NCBI RefSeq assembly: GCF_003795125.1
Contig: NZ_CP027783.1
Location: 1,302,001 to 1,366,000 of the forward strand
Source of the DNA: Tetragenococcus osmophilus
Lineage (GTDB): Bacteria; Bacillota; Bacilli; Lactobacillales; Enterococcaceae
DNA length: 64,000 nt
Direction of reading: 5' to 3'
In this document: one piece after another, positions 7,685 through 18,973 of the stretch
How the letters are laid out: the number at the start of each line of letters is the position of its first letter
How positions within the stretch are numbered: position 1 is the first letter of the stretch
Program-made: the position numbers and the translations under genes
Notes under the pieces: generated by a model
What the model was told of the DNA's origin: nothing
Seen by the model: the letters and a program-made list of their open reading frames with translations, nothing else
Databases searched by the model: none

Positions 7685-9046
7685 ATGCAAGAGCTCAAGT
7701 TAGATAAAAGCCAATATTACGAAGCAATTTATCAGGCGGCAAAAGAAAATGATCGTAAGCTATTTCGTAAATTATTCTTACGTCTGCACGACCGTGACCA
7801 ACATGAAGTCTATCATTTATTATACCCTGAAAAAAAGCAGAAAATCGCTAATTTTTTAACACCAGAAGAGTTTTCCGAATTGTTTGAATGGATGGCTATT
7901 GAAGATCAAGAATACGTAGTTTCTCATTTTCCTGAATCATTTGTGGCTAAATTATTCAATAAACTACCTACAGATGATGTAGTGAAGTTTTTAAAACAAA
8001 CGCCTAATATAGATAGACAGTATTTATTAGATTTGATGAATGAAAAAGAAAGGACAAGAGCCACAGAACTATTATCTTATGAGCCAGAAACTGCTGGTTC
8101 CATAATGACCAAAGAATTTGTTTCAGCGAACCAAAATCAAACGTCAAGCGAAGTTATTTCTTTTATCCGAAAAATGGGAAATAAAGCAGAAACAATCTAC
8201 TATATTTATGTATTAGATGATGCAGCGAATTTAGTTGGTGTCTTGTCTTTGCGAGATTTGATTTTGTCTTCAGAAGATGAGATGGTAAAAAACGTGATGT
8301 TTAATCAAGTCGTTTCAGTACCTGTGGATATGGACCAAGAAGAAGTTGCTCAGGTGATTCAAAATTATGACTTACTTGCAGTGCCAGTGCTCAACAATGG
8401 TGTTATGTTAGGAATTGTTACTGTTGATGATGTTATGGATATTCTAGAAAGTGAGGTAACAGAAGACTTTCAAGAATTTGCTGCTATTCGTCGGAATGAA
8501 GATGAACCTAAAGAAGAAAATGCTTTTCAAACAGCTAAACAACGTGCACCTTGGATTGTTATTCTGATTTTTTTGGGTATGCTTACAGGTAGTTTGATTA
8601 GTTTCTTTGAAGAAACATTAGAATCTGTTGTATTATTGGCGGCTTTTATTCCTATGATTATGGATACAGCTGGTAATGTGGGGACCCAATCTTTAGCTGT
8701 TTCTGTTCGTAATTTGACTGTAGAAAAAGAAGAAAAACCTAGCTTTTGGCAAACGTTAAGAAAGGAGTTTGGCGCAGGCATACTAATTGGCCTTGCTGCA
8801 GCAGCTGCGCTTTTCCTTGTTGCCGTTCTTTTTTACCAAAATTTAGTTTTAGCATTTATTGTTAGTGTTTCAGTGTTAATCACTATATCATTTTCTACTG
8901 TAGTAGGAGCGATTATTCCTGCGATTGCAGTGAAGCTAAAAATTGACCCGGCAGTAGCTAGTGGTCCTTTTATTACAACTACAAATGATGCTTTAGGGCT
9001 AATGATTTATTTTACGATTGCTACTAGCTTATTACACGTACTCTGA
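7685..9046 (+). CDS. mgtE: Magnesium transporter MgtE
   Basis: A 453-residue Mg2+ channel. An N-terminal MgtE_N helical domain (about residues 1-130) is followed by two CBS repeats (about 135-255) that sense cytosolic Mg2+. The C-terminal part has five membrane segments and includes the conserved DTAGNVGTQSLAV stretch of the pore. AAGGAGA lies about 12 bases before the ATG. The gene stands alone behind an M-box riboswitch, so its expression should follow cellular Mg2+. Confidence 0.95.
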   Translation: MQELKLDKSQYYEAIYQAAKENDRKLFRKLFLRLHDRDQHEVYHLLYPEKKQKIANFLTPEEFSELFEWMAIEDQEYVVSHFPESFVAKLFNKLPTDDVVKFLKQTPNIDRQYLLDLMNEKERTRATELLSYEPETAGSIMTKEFVSANQNQTSSEVISFIRKMGNKAETIYYIYVLDDAANLVGVLSLRDLILSSEDEMVKNVMFNQVVSVPVDMDQEEVAQVIQNYDLLAVPVLNNGVMLGIVTVDDVMDILESEVTEDFQEFAAIRRNEDEPKEENAFQTAKQRAPWIVILIFLGMLTGSLISFFEETLESVVLLAAFIPMIMDTAGNVGTQSLAVSVRNLTVEKEEKPSFWQTLRKEFGAGILIGLAAAAALFLVAVLFYQNLVLAFIVSVSVLITISFSTVVGAIIPAIAVKLKIDPAVASGPFITTTNDALGLMIYFTIATSLLHVL

Positions 9047-9071
9047 TCGTTTTTCTATAATCTAATGACAA

Positions 9072-9140
9072 AGGACATATCTTTCTTTTAACAATGTTTA
9101 TTGATTTTACGTTGTTAAAGGAAAAATATGTCCTAGTTTT
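9072..9140. terminator. Bidirectional terminator between mgtE and the Nudix gene
   Basis: AGGACATAT at 9072-9080 pairs with ATATGTCCT at 9126-9134, with an internal TTTAACAA/TTGTTAAA stem. T-runs lie on both sides. It serves two convergent genes. Confidence 0.75.
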
Positions 9141-9154
9141 ATAATAAAGGTCGT

Positions 9155-9976
9155 TTAATTCTCGCGAAAATCTTCTTTTAATCGATAAAGTTTTGAAGGT
9201 CGGCCTACACCCGCAGGTCGCTCGCCAACTTCTTCTAAAAAGTCTAGCAGGCTTTTTTTGAAATTGGAATGATCAATAGAACGATAATCTACGCCTAGAA
9301 ATTTAGCAAACACTTTGCGTGCTTCTGTAATGGTGAAAGTTTCTCCCAAAACTTGAAGTACTTGAGGTTCATGGGCCATTTTGTTAGCAATACGATTAAA
9401 AGCCTTAATGATAATCTGATTGTGATCAAAAGCTAAATCATCTTTACCTAGTGATTTTTGAGTTTGTAGGTCAAGGATGATCTCTATTTCTCCACTTGTT
9501 AGATATAATTGATTGTCTTTACGTTCTAAAGTAAACCAGCGTGCTTGGTTGGCGTTATCACCGGCAGAAAGTATTGCTTCTCCAATAAACGCTAGGTAAC
9601 TAACGGTAATAACCCAACCCCGCGGATCACGACCAGGCGTACTAAATGTATGTAGTTGTTCGATATTTTTAGCAGAGATTGTAACTCCTGTCTCTTCTTT
9701 TGTTTCGCGAATAACACTGTCCCCTGTTGATTCGCTGGCGGTAATAAATCCACCTGGCAATGCCCAGGAATTACGATAAGGATTTCCTCGCCTTTGAATT
9801 AAAAGAACTTTGATTTGATCAGTACTTTTATTATAGCATAACAAAACCATATCAACTGTGACCGAAGGGTTTTGGTAGATCGGATGTTCTTGTTTTTTGT
9901 ACCATTCTAAGAATTCTTGTTCGCTTGCGACATGTTGGTAATAATCTTGTTCTTCTTGCTTAGAAGCAAATTCCAT
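9155..9976 (-). CDS. Nudix-domain protein with C-terminal winged helix, NrtR-like
   Basis: A 273-residue protein. The Nudix domain lies at about residues 35-165 with a complete Nudix box (G-x5-E-x7-RE-x2-EE-x-G), so hydrolysis of an ADP-ribose-type substrate is possible. The C-terminal third ends in GRPSKLYRL, the winged-helix tail seen in NrtR-type regulators of NAD metabolism. No NAD biosynthesis gene is adjacent, so the regulatory target is unknown. An alternative is a plain ADP-ribose pyrophosphatase. It is a single gene between a shared terminator and a small membrane protein gene. Confidence 0.8.
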   Translation of the reverse strand: MEFASKQEEQDYYQHVASEQEFLEWYKKQEHPIYQNPSVTVDMVLLCYNKSTDQIKVLLIQRRGNPYRNSWALPGGFITASESTGDSVIRETKEETGVTISAKNIEQLHTFSTPGRDPRGWVITVSYLAFIGEAILSAGDNANQARWFTLERKDNQLYLTSGEIEIILDLQTQKSLGKDDLAFDHNQIIIKAFNRIANKMAHEPQVLQVLGETFTITEARKVFAKFLGVDYRSIDHSNFKKSLLDFLEEVGERPAGVGRPSKLYRLKEDFREN

Positions 9977-10054
9977 AACTTTCCCTCACTTTAACCAAAC
10001 ATATAAAATTAAATATTTGTTGATATTTTAGCATAACTTTTATGACATATGTCT

Positions 10055-10327
10055 TTAATAAAAGATAAAAAATAGGACTAAATTAAAGAAAAATAAAAGC
10101 AAATAAAAAAGCGCAAGTTTTCGATTCTTTTGTACTTGTCGTAGTCCTATCCAAAAAAGAGCAAGTAAAAGCAATATGCGTAAAATTAAGACGACAGGTA
10201 AAAAGAATGTTAACCAGTCTTGAACGTTCATAAAAGCATAGATTTGTGTGTAAAAATTACAAAATAAAGTATGCAAAATTGTAAGTATAAAAAAGATAAA
10301 GACGTGTTGTTTTTGTTTTTTTGTCAT
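10055..10327 (-). CDS. Small membrane protein of unknown function
   Basis: A 90-residue protein with three predicted membrane segments (about residues 8-28, 38-62 and 70-90) and basic loops. AAAGGAG is placed six bases before the start on the minus strand, which supports real translation. I do not recognise the family. An ISLre2-type element has landed about 90 bases upstream and could have altered its promoter. Confidence 0.6.
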   Translation of the reverse strand: MTKKQKQHVFIFFILTILHTLFCNFYTQIYAFMNVQDWLTFFLPVVLILRILLLLALFWIGLRQVQKNRKLALFYLLLFFFNLVLFFIFY

Positions 10328-10417
10328 AAATACTCCTTTAAAAATTAGCTAACGTTATTATAGCAAAAGTTTACTACAACTCAAAAAAATACTTTTATAG
10401 CTAAGAAAATAACGAAT

Positions 10418-10426
10418 CATCATTGA
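10418..10426. repeat. Left copy of the 9-bp target duplication of the ISLre2-type element
   Basis: CATCATTGA at 10418-10426 recurs at 12068-12076, exactly outside the two ends of the element. Confidence 0.9.
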
Positions 10427-12067
10427 CTAAGTGTAAAATTTATTGAGGTATCCTCTAGACGAATAAAAAAGAAACCGTTACTCTATTCATTGGGCTAACA
10501 GGCACTAATGAACAAAGGCGGTTTCTTATGGATTCTATTGTAACAGATTTAGTGGAAGTAATGAAGAAGGAAACGAATTTTTTAGCAAGAGAAAGAGCCA
10601 TGATGATCTTTTTTACAAAACTTATAGCCACGATCACACAATTGGCTTTTCAAACGCTCGATAAAGAAATTTGTGCGCAATGTAAAAAAGAAGGTTTTCG
10701 CGTCGATCGCAAGAGCGAGAGAACCATCACTTTTTTGTTTGGTCCCGTGACCTATGTTCGTCGGCGAATGAAAAATCAAGCCAATGACATTCGTTACCCC
10801 TTAGATGAATTTCTAGGGATTCGAAAAGGTCTTCGTTATAGTTCGCTGGTTCTGCGAAACGTGGCTCAATTAGGCAGTAACATGGTCTATCGTCATGTTT
10901 CTCAAGCGATCGACTGTTTAACTTCTTGGCAGATGAGTCATCAAAATGTGCAACAATTGGTGGTTAAAACGGGCGAATTCATCCAAGCCAGAAGCACGCA
11001 TGAAAGTCGTTATGAGGGCGTGATCCCCAAGAAAAAAGTGCCCTATTTATATCTGGAAGGAGACGGCGTAAAGATCAACGGACAGAAGAAACAATCCCTT
11101 GAAGTTCACCGTTTTCAAGTGTGTGAAGGCAGCCAGAAAGTCGGCAATCGCTCGGAAATGATCGCCCCGCACTTTGTGAGTCATCTGAATCGGCAAAAAG
11201 CATACAAAGAAATGATGGCCTATCTTCAAGCCTATTATGATTTAAGTCATACCGTGGTCATTTCCAATAGTGACGGCGGTTCGGGTTATGAAAAATCGGT
11301 GTTTGATGAACTGGCTTTAGGTTGTTTGCGTCATGAACACTTCCGTGATCGATACCATGTCCACCGGAAAATCAAGGAACGAATGGCTTTTGTTCCCCAG
11401 CTCCAACATCGAATGATACGAGCGATTGAACATTATAATTGGCAAGCAGTCCAGCTTGTTTTAGATACTTCGGAAAGCTTGATTGAAGAAAAGGAGGCCG
11501 AAGCGTTAGAACATTTACGTTTACTGCATCACTACCTTCAAAGAAGTTGGCCTTATTTAAAATCATTGAAAGCACGAGGAATCAGGGACCCTAAAGCTTG
11601 TATTGGCACGATCGAAAGTACCCATCGGAAAATCACCTATCGCATGAAGCGCCAAGGTCGTTTGTGGACAACAACTGGGGCCCAAGCCATGATTCGTGTC
11701 ATTGATAGTTTAAGAAACCAAGAATTGGAAGGTTGGTTGAACCAATACGAAGCCCTTCCGAATGATGTGGTTGTCCAGGAAAAACGTTGGCACGCTATGA
11801 AACGTTGGGTACAGAAAAAGCCTCGTTTCCAAGCCCATGAAGGTGCATTTAAAGGACAGATTGGCGAAGGAAAAGCGAAAAGTGCGCCTTTAGGCCAATT
11901 CGCCAAAGGATTAAATCAATTACTAATGACCCCGAGTTATCTCTAATAAAAACTTGTTTTTGTTAGAGATGATGAGGGCAAACCGAACGAAAGTGAGGTT
12001 GAAAGATAACTTTGTGTCTGCCCCAAAGACGGTTTTTTTATTCAACCTCAATAAACTTGACACATAC
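10427..12067 (+). mobile_element. Complete ISLre2-family insertion sequence
   Basis: The 1641-bp element has imperfect 23-bp terminal inverted repeats, left 10427-10449 and right 12045-12067, with about 19 of 23 matches and the common core TTTATTGAGGT. It is flanked by a 9-bp direct repeat. It holds one intact transposase gene. The right end carries an outward-facing TTGACA (12057-12062), a consensus -35 box pointing toward metG. Confidence 0.93.
10528..11946 (+). CDS. ISLre2 family transposase
   Basis: A 472-residue transposase of the ISLre2 (UPF0236) group. The N-terminus and the RTITFLFGPVTYVRRRM segment, the SNSDGGSGYEKS block (probable catalytic Asp) and the C-terminal ESTHRKITYRMKRQGRLWT stretch are typical of the family. 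The frame is intact and full length, so the element may be active. Codon use is less AT-rich than the neighbours, as expected for an acquired element. Transcription probably depends on a promoter inside the left 100 bases. Confidence 0.93.
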   Translation: MDSIVTDLVEVMKKETNFLARERAMMIFFTKLIATITQLAFQTLDKEICAQCKKEGFRVDRKSERTITFLFGPVTYVRRRMKNQANDIRYPLDEFLGIRKGLRYSSLVLRNVAQLGSNMVYRHVSQAIDCLTSWQMSHQNVQQLVVKTGEFIQARSTHESRYEGVIPKKKVPYLYLEGDGVKINGQKKQSLEVHRFQVCEGSQKVGNRSEMIAPHFVSHLNRQKAYKEMMAYLQAYYDLSHTVVISNSDGGSGYEKSVFDELALGCLRHEHFRDRYHVHRKIKERMAFVPQLQHRMIRAIEHYNWQAVQLVLDTSESLIEEKEAEALEHLRLLHHYLQRSWPYLKSLKARGIRDPKACIGTIESTHRKITYRMKRQGRLWTTTGAQAMIRVIDSLRNQELEGWLNQYEALPNDVVVQEKRWHAMKRWVQKKPRFQAHEGAFKGQIGEGKAKSAPLGQFAKGLNQLLMTPSYL

Positions 12068-12076
12068 CATCATTGA
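12068..12076. repeat. Right copy of the 9-bp target duplication of the ISLre2-type element
   Basis: CATCATTGA, identical to 10418-10426. Finding it exactly at the outer edge of the inverted repeat fixes the element's boundary and shows transposition into this site. Confidence 0.9.
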
Positions 12077-12104
12077 AAAAGGTAGAACAGGTCAAGTAAA
12101 ATTA

Positions 12105-12113
12105 TGTTATACT
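12105..12113 (+). promoter_or_regulatory. Extended -10 promoter of metG
   Basis: TGTTATACT is a TGn-extended -10 box about 40 bases before the metG start. No good -35 lies 17 bases upstream, which is common for extended -10 promoters. Confidence 0.5.
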
Positions 12114-12125
12114 ATAAAAGTATGA

Positions 12126-14168
<2,043 letters not shown>

Positions 14169-14267
14169 TTTAACTTTGATAAGGTCTACATCTGTATAAT
14201 AAAAGGATGAATTCCCAGCTTATCAAGAGAGCTAAAATAGAACTACGTAAGAATTTAATATGAAGAA

Positions 14268-14310
14268 AAAAGGCCTCAGCAAACTTATGAAAGTTTGTTG
14301 AGGCCTTTTA
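14268..14310. terminator. Bidirectional terminator between metG and the P-type ATPase gene
   Basis: AAAAGGCCTCAGCAAACTT pairs almost perfectly with AAGTTTGTTGAGGCCTTTT around an ATGA loop, and it is flanked by A and T runs. Confidence 0.9.
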
Positions 14311-14373
14311 TTCAAGCTTTTATATTTGATACGGTTAATAACATAGTTTTTGTCTATTATATATCATCAAAAA

Positions 14374-17019
14374 TTATTTTCTGAAGAATTTATGATAAAT
14401 AACTTTGACAACTTCCATCATAAAGATAGCAGCTAATGAAAGTCCGGCCGCTATTGCCCATACATCTATTCCAAAAGAATTTGGAATAGAAAAGATGGTT
14501 CGTAGTCCAGGTAAAATTGTTATGACATAAAGTGTTAAACAGAAAGCAACAGCAGCTAATACATATTTATTTGTGGTAAAACCAACACCTAAAATCGTTT
14601 GTTGGTTTGAACGTGCCGCAAAAGTTTGTAAAGTTCTAGACAAAATCAAAGTTGTAAATGCCATGGCAACCCCCATTTCATTGCTGTATTGTAAACCAAT
14701 TTGATGAGAGACGATAACAGCAATTCCGATAATCGAGCCGCGAGTAAGTACTGAACGTAATGTTTCACCAGCAAAAATACCTTCATTGACTGAACGAGGT
14801 TTTCGATCCATGATGCCTGGTTCTGAATTTTCCATTCCAAGTGCAATAGCAGGTAGCGAGTCGTTAACTAAGTTAACGAAAAGCAATTGTAAGGCAGTAA
14901 ATGGATTGGGTAAATCTAATACAACAGCAAATAAAATCGCAATAATCGCTCCAAGATTTCCACTAAATAAATAAGCGATAGCTTTTTTTATATTATCGAA
15001 GACCGTTCTTCCGACTTCTACGGCTCTTACAATCGAAACAAAATTATCATCTGTTAAGATCATCGCGGAAGCATCTTTACTAACATCTGTCCCACTACCC
15101 ATCGCAATACCAATGTCTGCTTGTTTAAGAGCAGGGGCATCATTTACACCATCGCCAGTCATTGCTGAAATTTGGTTCTTAGCTTGCCATGCTTCAACAA
15201 TGCGAATCTTGTTTTCTGGAGAAACACGAGCATAGACAGAAATATGTTCCAGATTGTTATTAAGTTCTTCGTCGCTCATTTCATCAAGCTCTTGACCTGT
15301 AACAGCGAAGTCGCCTTCTTCCATTAAGCCGATGTTTTTTCCAATAGCTTCAGCTGTCGTTTTGTGATCTCCGGTAATCATAATGGTCTTCATACCAGCT
15401 GCTTTAGTTTTCTTAATAGCGCCATAAACAACTTCACGAGGGGGGTCAATCATTGCCATTAAACCAACTAAGACAAGCTCGGATTCATCATCAAAACTTA
15501 ATTTCTCTTTTGAAGATGACATTTTTTTATAGCCAAAAGCAAGTACCCGTAATGCTCGACTCGAAAAAGATTCATTCTGATTTATTAGGTAATCATACCA
15601 ATATTGACTTAAAGGCTGTTCTTTTCCATCTACTAAAATATACTTAGCACGTTTAAACATAACATCTGGGCCGCCTTTAGTTAACATCAATCGTTCATCA
15701 TTTACATCATTTAAAGTAGACATTAACTTACGGTCAGAATCAAATGGTAGTTCATCAATGCGTTGATTCGTTTCCCGAATTTTTTTACTTTCTAGCCCTT
15801 GTTTTTGCGCAAAATTGACCAAAGCAATTTCGGTGGGGTCACCAATTTCATTTTCTTCTGTATTTACATAACTATCATTACATAAAACTGATATGTCTAT
15901 TAAACGTTCTTTTGCAAAGGACCATTCAGCTGACTCATTGTCATTATTTTGTGTTTTTTGACTAGGGAGGAAATAATCGACCACGGTCATTTTGTTTTTA
16001 GTTAAGGTCCCTGTTTTATCTGTACAAATGATACTTGTTGATCCTAAGGTTTCTACAGCTGGAAGTTTTCGAATAATAGCGTGTTGTCTTGCCATCTTAT
16101 TCGTACCGACGGAAAGAACAATAGTCACAATGGATTGTAATGCTTCTGGAACGGCAGCAACAGCAATGGCAACGGCAAACATTAATGCTTGTAATAGCTC
16201 TTCTGTCAAGTCAGTAGGCTGATCACCAAACCAAATTCTTGCAGCTTGAACAATAAAAATACCAATAGATAGTAGTAAGATCCAAATTCCCAACTTTTTA
16301 CTAAAACTATCAAGTTTACGTTGAAGAGGCGTTTGTTTCTGCTCAGCTGTATTAAGCATATCAGCAATTTTACCAATTTCGGATTTTGCTCCTGTGGCTG
16401 TAACAACAAAAGTCGCGCGTCCGTTTGTCACAAGAGAACTACTAAAAACAAGGTTTGTACGATCACCAAGAGCAGCTTCTTGTTCAATTACGCCTTCTGT
16501 TTTATCTACAACTTCGGACTCACCAGTCAACATTCCTTCATTTACCTGAAGCGAGCCGTTTTCTATAATTCGTCCGTCAGCTGGAATATAATCTCCTGCT
16601 TCGAGGAAAACAATGTCGCCAGGAACAAGTTCACGTGCAGGAATAGTCTGCTTTTCATTTTTTCGAATAGCTGTAGCAGTAGGCGCCGACATTTGTCTTA
16701 ATGCATCTAATGAGCTTTCTGCTTTTTTCGTTTGAACGACACTGATAATAGCGTTCATTATTAAAACAATCATGATTACAATGGTTTCAATATAGTCCCC
16801 TAATAAAACCTGAACAATTGCGGCAATTAAAAGAATAACCACCATTGCGTCTTTAAAGGAGTCGAAAAATAATGCCCATATGGACTTCTTTTTACCTTGT
16901 TCAATTTCATTAAAACCTTCTGTTTCTTGCCGACGTTTAACTTCTTGTTGTGACAAGCCGCTTTTATCAACGTTTAATTGTTCTAAAACGTCCTTTTTTT
17001 CCTGCTGATAGTAGTTCAT
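14374..17019 (-). CDS. P2-type cation ATPase, probable Mn2+ (Ca2+) exporter
   Basis: An 881-residue P-type ATPase. It has the N-terminal cation ATPase domain, LTGES in the actuator domain, the phosphorylation motif DKTGTLT near residue 336, the hinge MTGDGVNDAPALK, and ten or so membrane segments. M4 reads VAAVPEAL, where calcium pumps usually have VAAIPEGLP. It keeps the ion-binding glutamate but changes its neighbours. A yybP-ykoY Mn2+ riboswitch precedes it, as in front of the YoaB/MgtA-type manganese exporters of lactococci and pneumococci, so manganese efflux is the best inference. The second ATG (17019) has the better spacing from AGGAGA. Confidence 0.88.
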   Translation of the reverse strand: MNYYQQEKKDVLEQLNVDKSGLSQQEVKRRQETEGFNEIEQGKKKSIWALFFDSFKDAMVVILLIAAIVQVLLGDYIETIVIMIVLIMNAIISVVQTKKAESSLDALRQMSAPTATAIRKNEKQTIPARELVPGDIVFLEAGDYIPADGRIIENGSLQVNEGMLTGESEVVDKTEGVIEQEAALGDRTNLVFSSSLVTNGRATFVVTATGAKSEIGKIADMLNTAEQKQTPLQRKLDSFSKKLGIWILLLSIGIFIVQAARIWFGDQPTDLTEELLQALMFAVAIAVAAVPEALQSIVTIVLSVGTNKMARQHAIIRKLPAVETLGSTSIICTDKTGTLTKNKMTVVDYFLPSQKTQNNDNESAEWSFAKERLIDISVLCNDSYVNTEENEIGDPTEIALVNFAQKQGLESKKIRETNQRIDELPFDSDRKLMSTLNDVNDERLMLTKGGPDVMFKRAKYILVDGKEQPLSQYWYDYLINQNESFSSRALRVLAFGYKKMSSSKEKLSFDDESELVLVGLMAMIDPPREVVYGAIKKTKAAGMKTIMITGDHKTTAEAIGKNIGLMEEGDFAVTGQELDEMSDEELNNNLEHISVYARVSPENKIRIVEAWQAKNQISAMTGDGVNDAPALKQADIGIAMGSGTDVSKDASAMILTDDNFVSIVRAVEVGRTVFDNIKKAIAYLFSGNLGAIIAILFAVVLDLPNPFTALQLLFVNLVNDSLPAIALGMENSEPGIMDRKPRSVNEGIFAGETLRSVLTRGSIIGIAVIVSHQIGLQYSNEMGVAMAFTTLILSRTLQTFAARSNQQTILGVGFTTNKYVLAAVAFCLTLYVITILPGLRTIFSIPNSFGIDVWAIAAGLSLAAIFMMEVVKVIYHKFFRK

Positions 17020-17083
17020 TACCATCTCTCCTAATCTTTTCTGTAATCGTTATTGTTCTTAGACGGGAGTTGTCAAAGTGCAT

Positions 17084-17236
17084 AAAAAAGACCTTTACCA
17101 AAAACTTCTGAATATCAAATTTCAGAAACTTTTGGTAAAGGTCTTGCTAACAACGACATTTCACATTGTCAATAATGCCGGAGATATTAAATCTCGTAAT
17201 GACGACATTATTGCCAGAGCTACTCCCCTTATGTAC
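17084..17236 (-). promoter_or_regulatory. yybP-ykoY manganese riboswitch with terminator
   Basis: Read on the minus strand, the leader has AAGGGGAGTAGC, then GTCGTCA, then GTGAAATGTCG, then GCAAGACCTTT, which are the conserved yybP-ykoY blocks. The last block is also the 5' arm of a terminator (17084-17145) that has a long near-perfect stem ending in TTTTTT. Aptamer P1 and the terminator therefore exclude each other. This predicts an on-switch: Mn2+ binding prevents termination and induces the ATPase. Confidence 0.9.
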
Positions 17237-17239
17237 TTA

Positions 17240-17268
17240 AGTTTATGTTTTGTTAGACGAAAAGTCAA
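17240..17268 (-). promoter_or_regulatory. Promoter of the Mn2+ riboswitch-ATPase transcript
   Basis: On the minus strand TTGACT (17268-17263) and TAAACT (17245-17240) are 17 bases apart, directly upstream of the aptamer. The IS1380-type element begins 25 bases further upstream. Confidence 0.6.
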
Positions 17269-17287
17269 TTAAAATTTTCATTAATTA

Positions 17288-17293
17288 AGATAA
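17288..17293. repeat. Left copy of the 6-bp target duplication of the IS1380-type element
   Basis: AGATAA at 17288-17293 recurs at 18974-18979, just outside both inverted repeats. IS1380 duplications are usually 4-5 bp, so one base may match by chance. Confidence 0.75.
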
Positions 17294-18973
17294 CCTGAAT
17301 GATTTATAAATTTTTCCAAGAATGATTTAATCCTTGGTATGCTCATTTTTCTAAAAGTTTAGTTGCTTCACCTTCTGGGTGTACAAAAAGAACGCACTTC
17401 GTGTTATTGTAAAGTCGACAAAACATAACAATAAGGAGTGCGTTCTTATGTCTTTCACTTTACAACAAAAACCATTAATATTCAATTCTCAAAAGAAAAT
17501 TTCTATCACCAATGATGGGGGCGCCTTAACCAATGATGCCGGAATGGTACTGGTTGCCGAATTTTTAAAGAAGATTCATTTTGATCAGTTATTAAATGAA
17601 CGGATTCATATCAACGATCACCGCAAATTTTCGCACCATTCCTGGCTAGAAATCTTGAAACAATGGCTTTATCAATTGATTGCGGGATATTCACGCGATC
17701 GAGATGCCAATAAAGTGCAATACGATCGCCTCTTTCAAGAAGCACTTCAACAAGAAAACCTTAGTTCGCAATCCATGCTTTCGACCTTTCTGCATACATT
17801 AACGACAGAAAATGTGTCGCAACTTGCGCAAGTAGCCAAAGACTTAGCGGATCTATGGTTGGACCATGACAATACACAACACTTGGTGCTCGATTTTGAT
17901 TCCACATCTTGTCCCACCTACGGTAAACAAGAAAAAGCCGAGTTTATCTATCACTATGGTATCAATGGCTATCATCCGTTTGTCGCTTTTGAAGGATTAA
18001 CCGGGCTTGCTTTAGATGTTCGCCATCGTCACGGAAAATCCTATACGTCTACCCATGCCGAAGATTATCTCGAGGAGATGTTAGATCGTTATCAACAGCG
18101 ATCCAGTGATCCTCTGATCATGGTTCGTGGAGATAGCGGATTTGCCAAGCCCGAAATTTTTGCCCATTGCGAAGACCGTCAAGTCCGTTATGTGATCAAA
18201 CTCAAAAGCAACGCCCGTTTGCTCGACCACATTCAACATCAAGTCCTTTATCAAGACGACACCGATTATACGAAAACCGAACAACAATATTTTCTAATGG
18301 ACTATCGGGCGAATAAATGGCGACAATCACGTCGAGTCGCCATGAAAGCCACTCGTCCTGCCGGATCCTTACTCTTTACCGATTTTCAGTTTATCGTTAC
18401 AAACTTTGAGAATCTCGATCCCAAGACGATTTTTCAACTCTATCAAAAACGAGGGAACATGGAAAACTTCATTAAAGAAATGAAAGGCGGCTTCTTTGCC
18501 GAAAAAACAGATAGCACTTCGTTTACAGCCAATCAAGCGCGTTTAGCCTTAAGCTTTATGGCTTACAACATCATTCATTTGATGAAGCATCTAACCTTTC
18601 CTTCGACAGAAAAAGCGACAGTGATCGATACCATCCGTTTTAAACTGTTTCATCTAGCAGGCAGAATGACGGAACATGCACGACAAATCCAGATCCATCT
18701 TTCGAATACGAATGTTTATGACACTTTATTCTGGGACGTTTTGGCCAGAATCCAGCGGCTGAATCTATAAAAATGAGAACAAAAGAAGAAAAAACAGCGC
18801 CTTGATTTTCGCCTTAAAGACTTTCTAGGAAGAAGTATGTTTATTTTTAGGCATAGAAAGCTGTCCAGCACCGTCATCTGCCAAAAAAAGGCAAAAAAAA
18901 GATTCAATAACATCAAAAAGGCTCTTTCATTCGGGACGAAAGTTATCCACAAGCTTTTTAGAAATCATTCAGG
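17294..18973 (+). mobile_element. Complete IS1380-family insertion sequence
   Basis: A 1680-bp element that begins CCTGAATGATTT (17294-17305) and ends AAATCATTCAGG (18962-18973), a perfect 12-bp inverted repeat starting with CCT as in the family. It is flanked by the direct repeat AGATAA. It holds one intact transposase gene. The last 190 bases after the transposase contain no further gene. Confidence 0.93.
17448..18770 (+). CDS. IS1380 family transposase
   Basis: A 440-residue DDE transposase. The N-terminal segment ITNDGGALTNDAGMVLVAEF, the first catalytic Asp in LVLDFDSTSCPTYGKQE, the second in MVRGDSGFAKPE and the C-terminal YQKRGNMENFIKEMK (catalytic Glu) are typical of IS1380. The start at 17448 follows AAGGAG by nine bases. 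A longer frame from 17379 has no such site. The frame is intact, so the element may be mobile. Confidence 0.94.
   Translation: MSFTLQQKPLIFNSQKKISITNDGGALTNDAGMVLVAEFLKKIHFDQLLNERIHINDHRKFSHHSWLEILKQWLYQLIAGYSRDRDANKVQYDRLFQEALQQENLSSQSMLSTFLHTLTTENVSQLAQVAKDLADLWLDHDNTQHLVLDFDSTSCPTYGKQEKAEFIYHYGINGYHPFVAFEGLTGLALDVRHRHGKSYTSTHAEDYLEEMLDRYQQRSSDPLIMVRGDSGFAKPEIFAHCEDRQVRYVIKLKSNARLLDHIQHQVLYQDDTDYTKTEQQYFLMDYRANKWRQSRRVAMKATRPAGSLLFTDFQFIVTNFENLDPKTIFQLYQKRGNMENFIKEMKGGFFAEKTDSTSFTANQARLALSFMAYNIIHLMKHLTFPSTEKATVIDTIRFKLFHLAGRMTEHARQIQIHLSNTNVYDTLFWDVLARIQRLNL

Noticed and set aside
16321-16701. 126-codon plus-strand frame opposite the P-type ATPase
   Set aside because: It is a shadow of a well-supported gene, has an unlikely cysteine- and serine-rich composition and no ribosome site.
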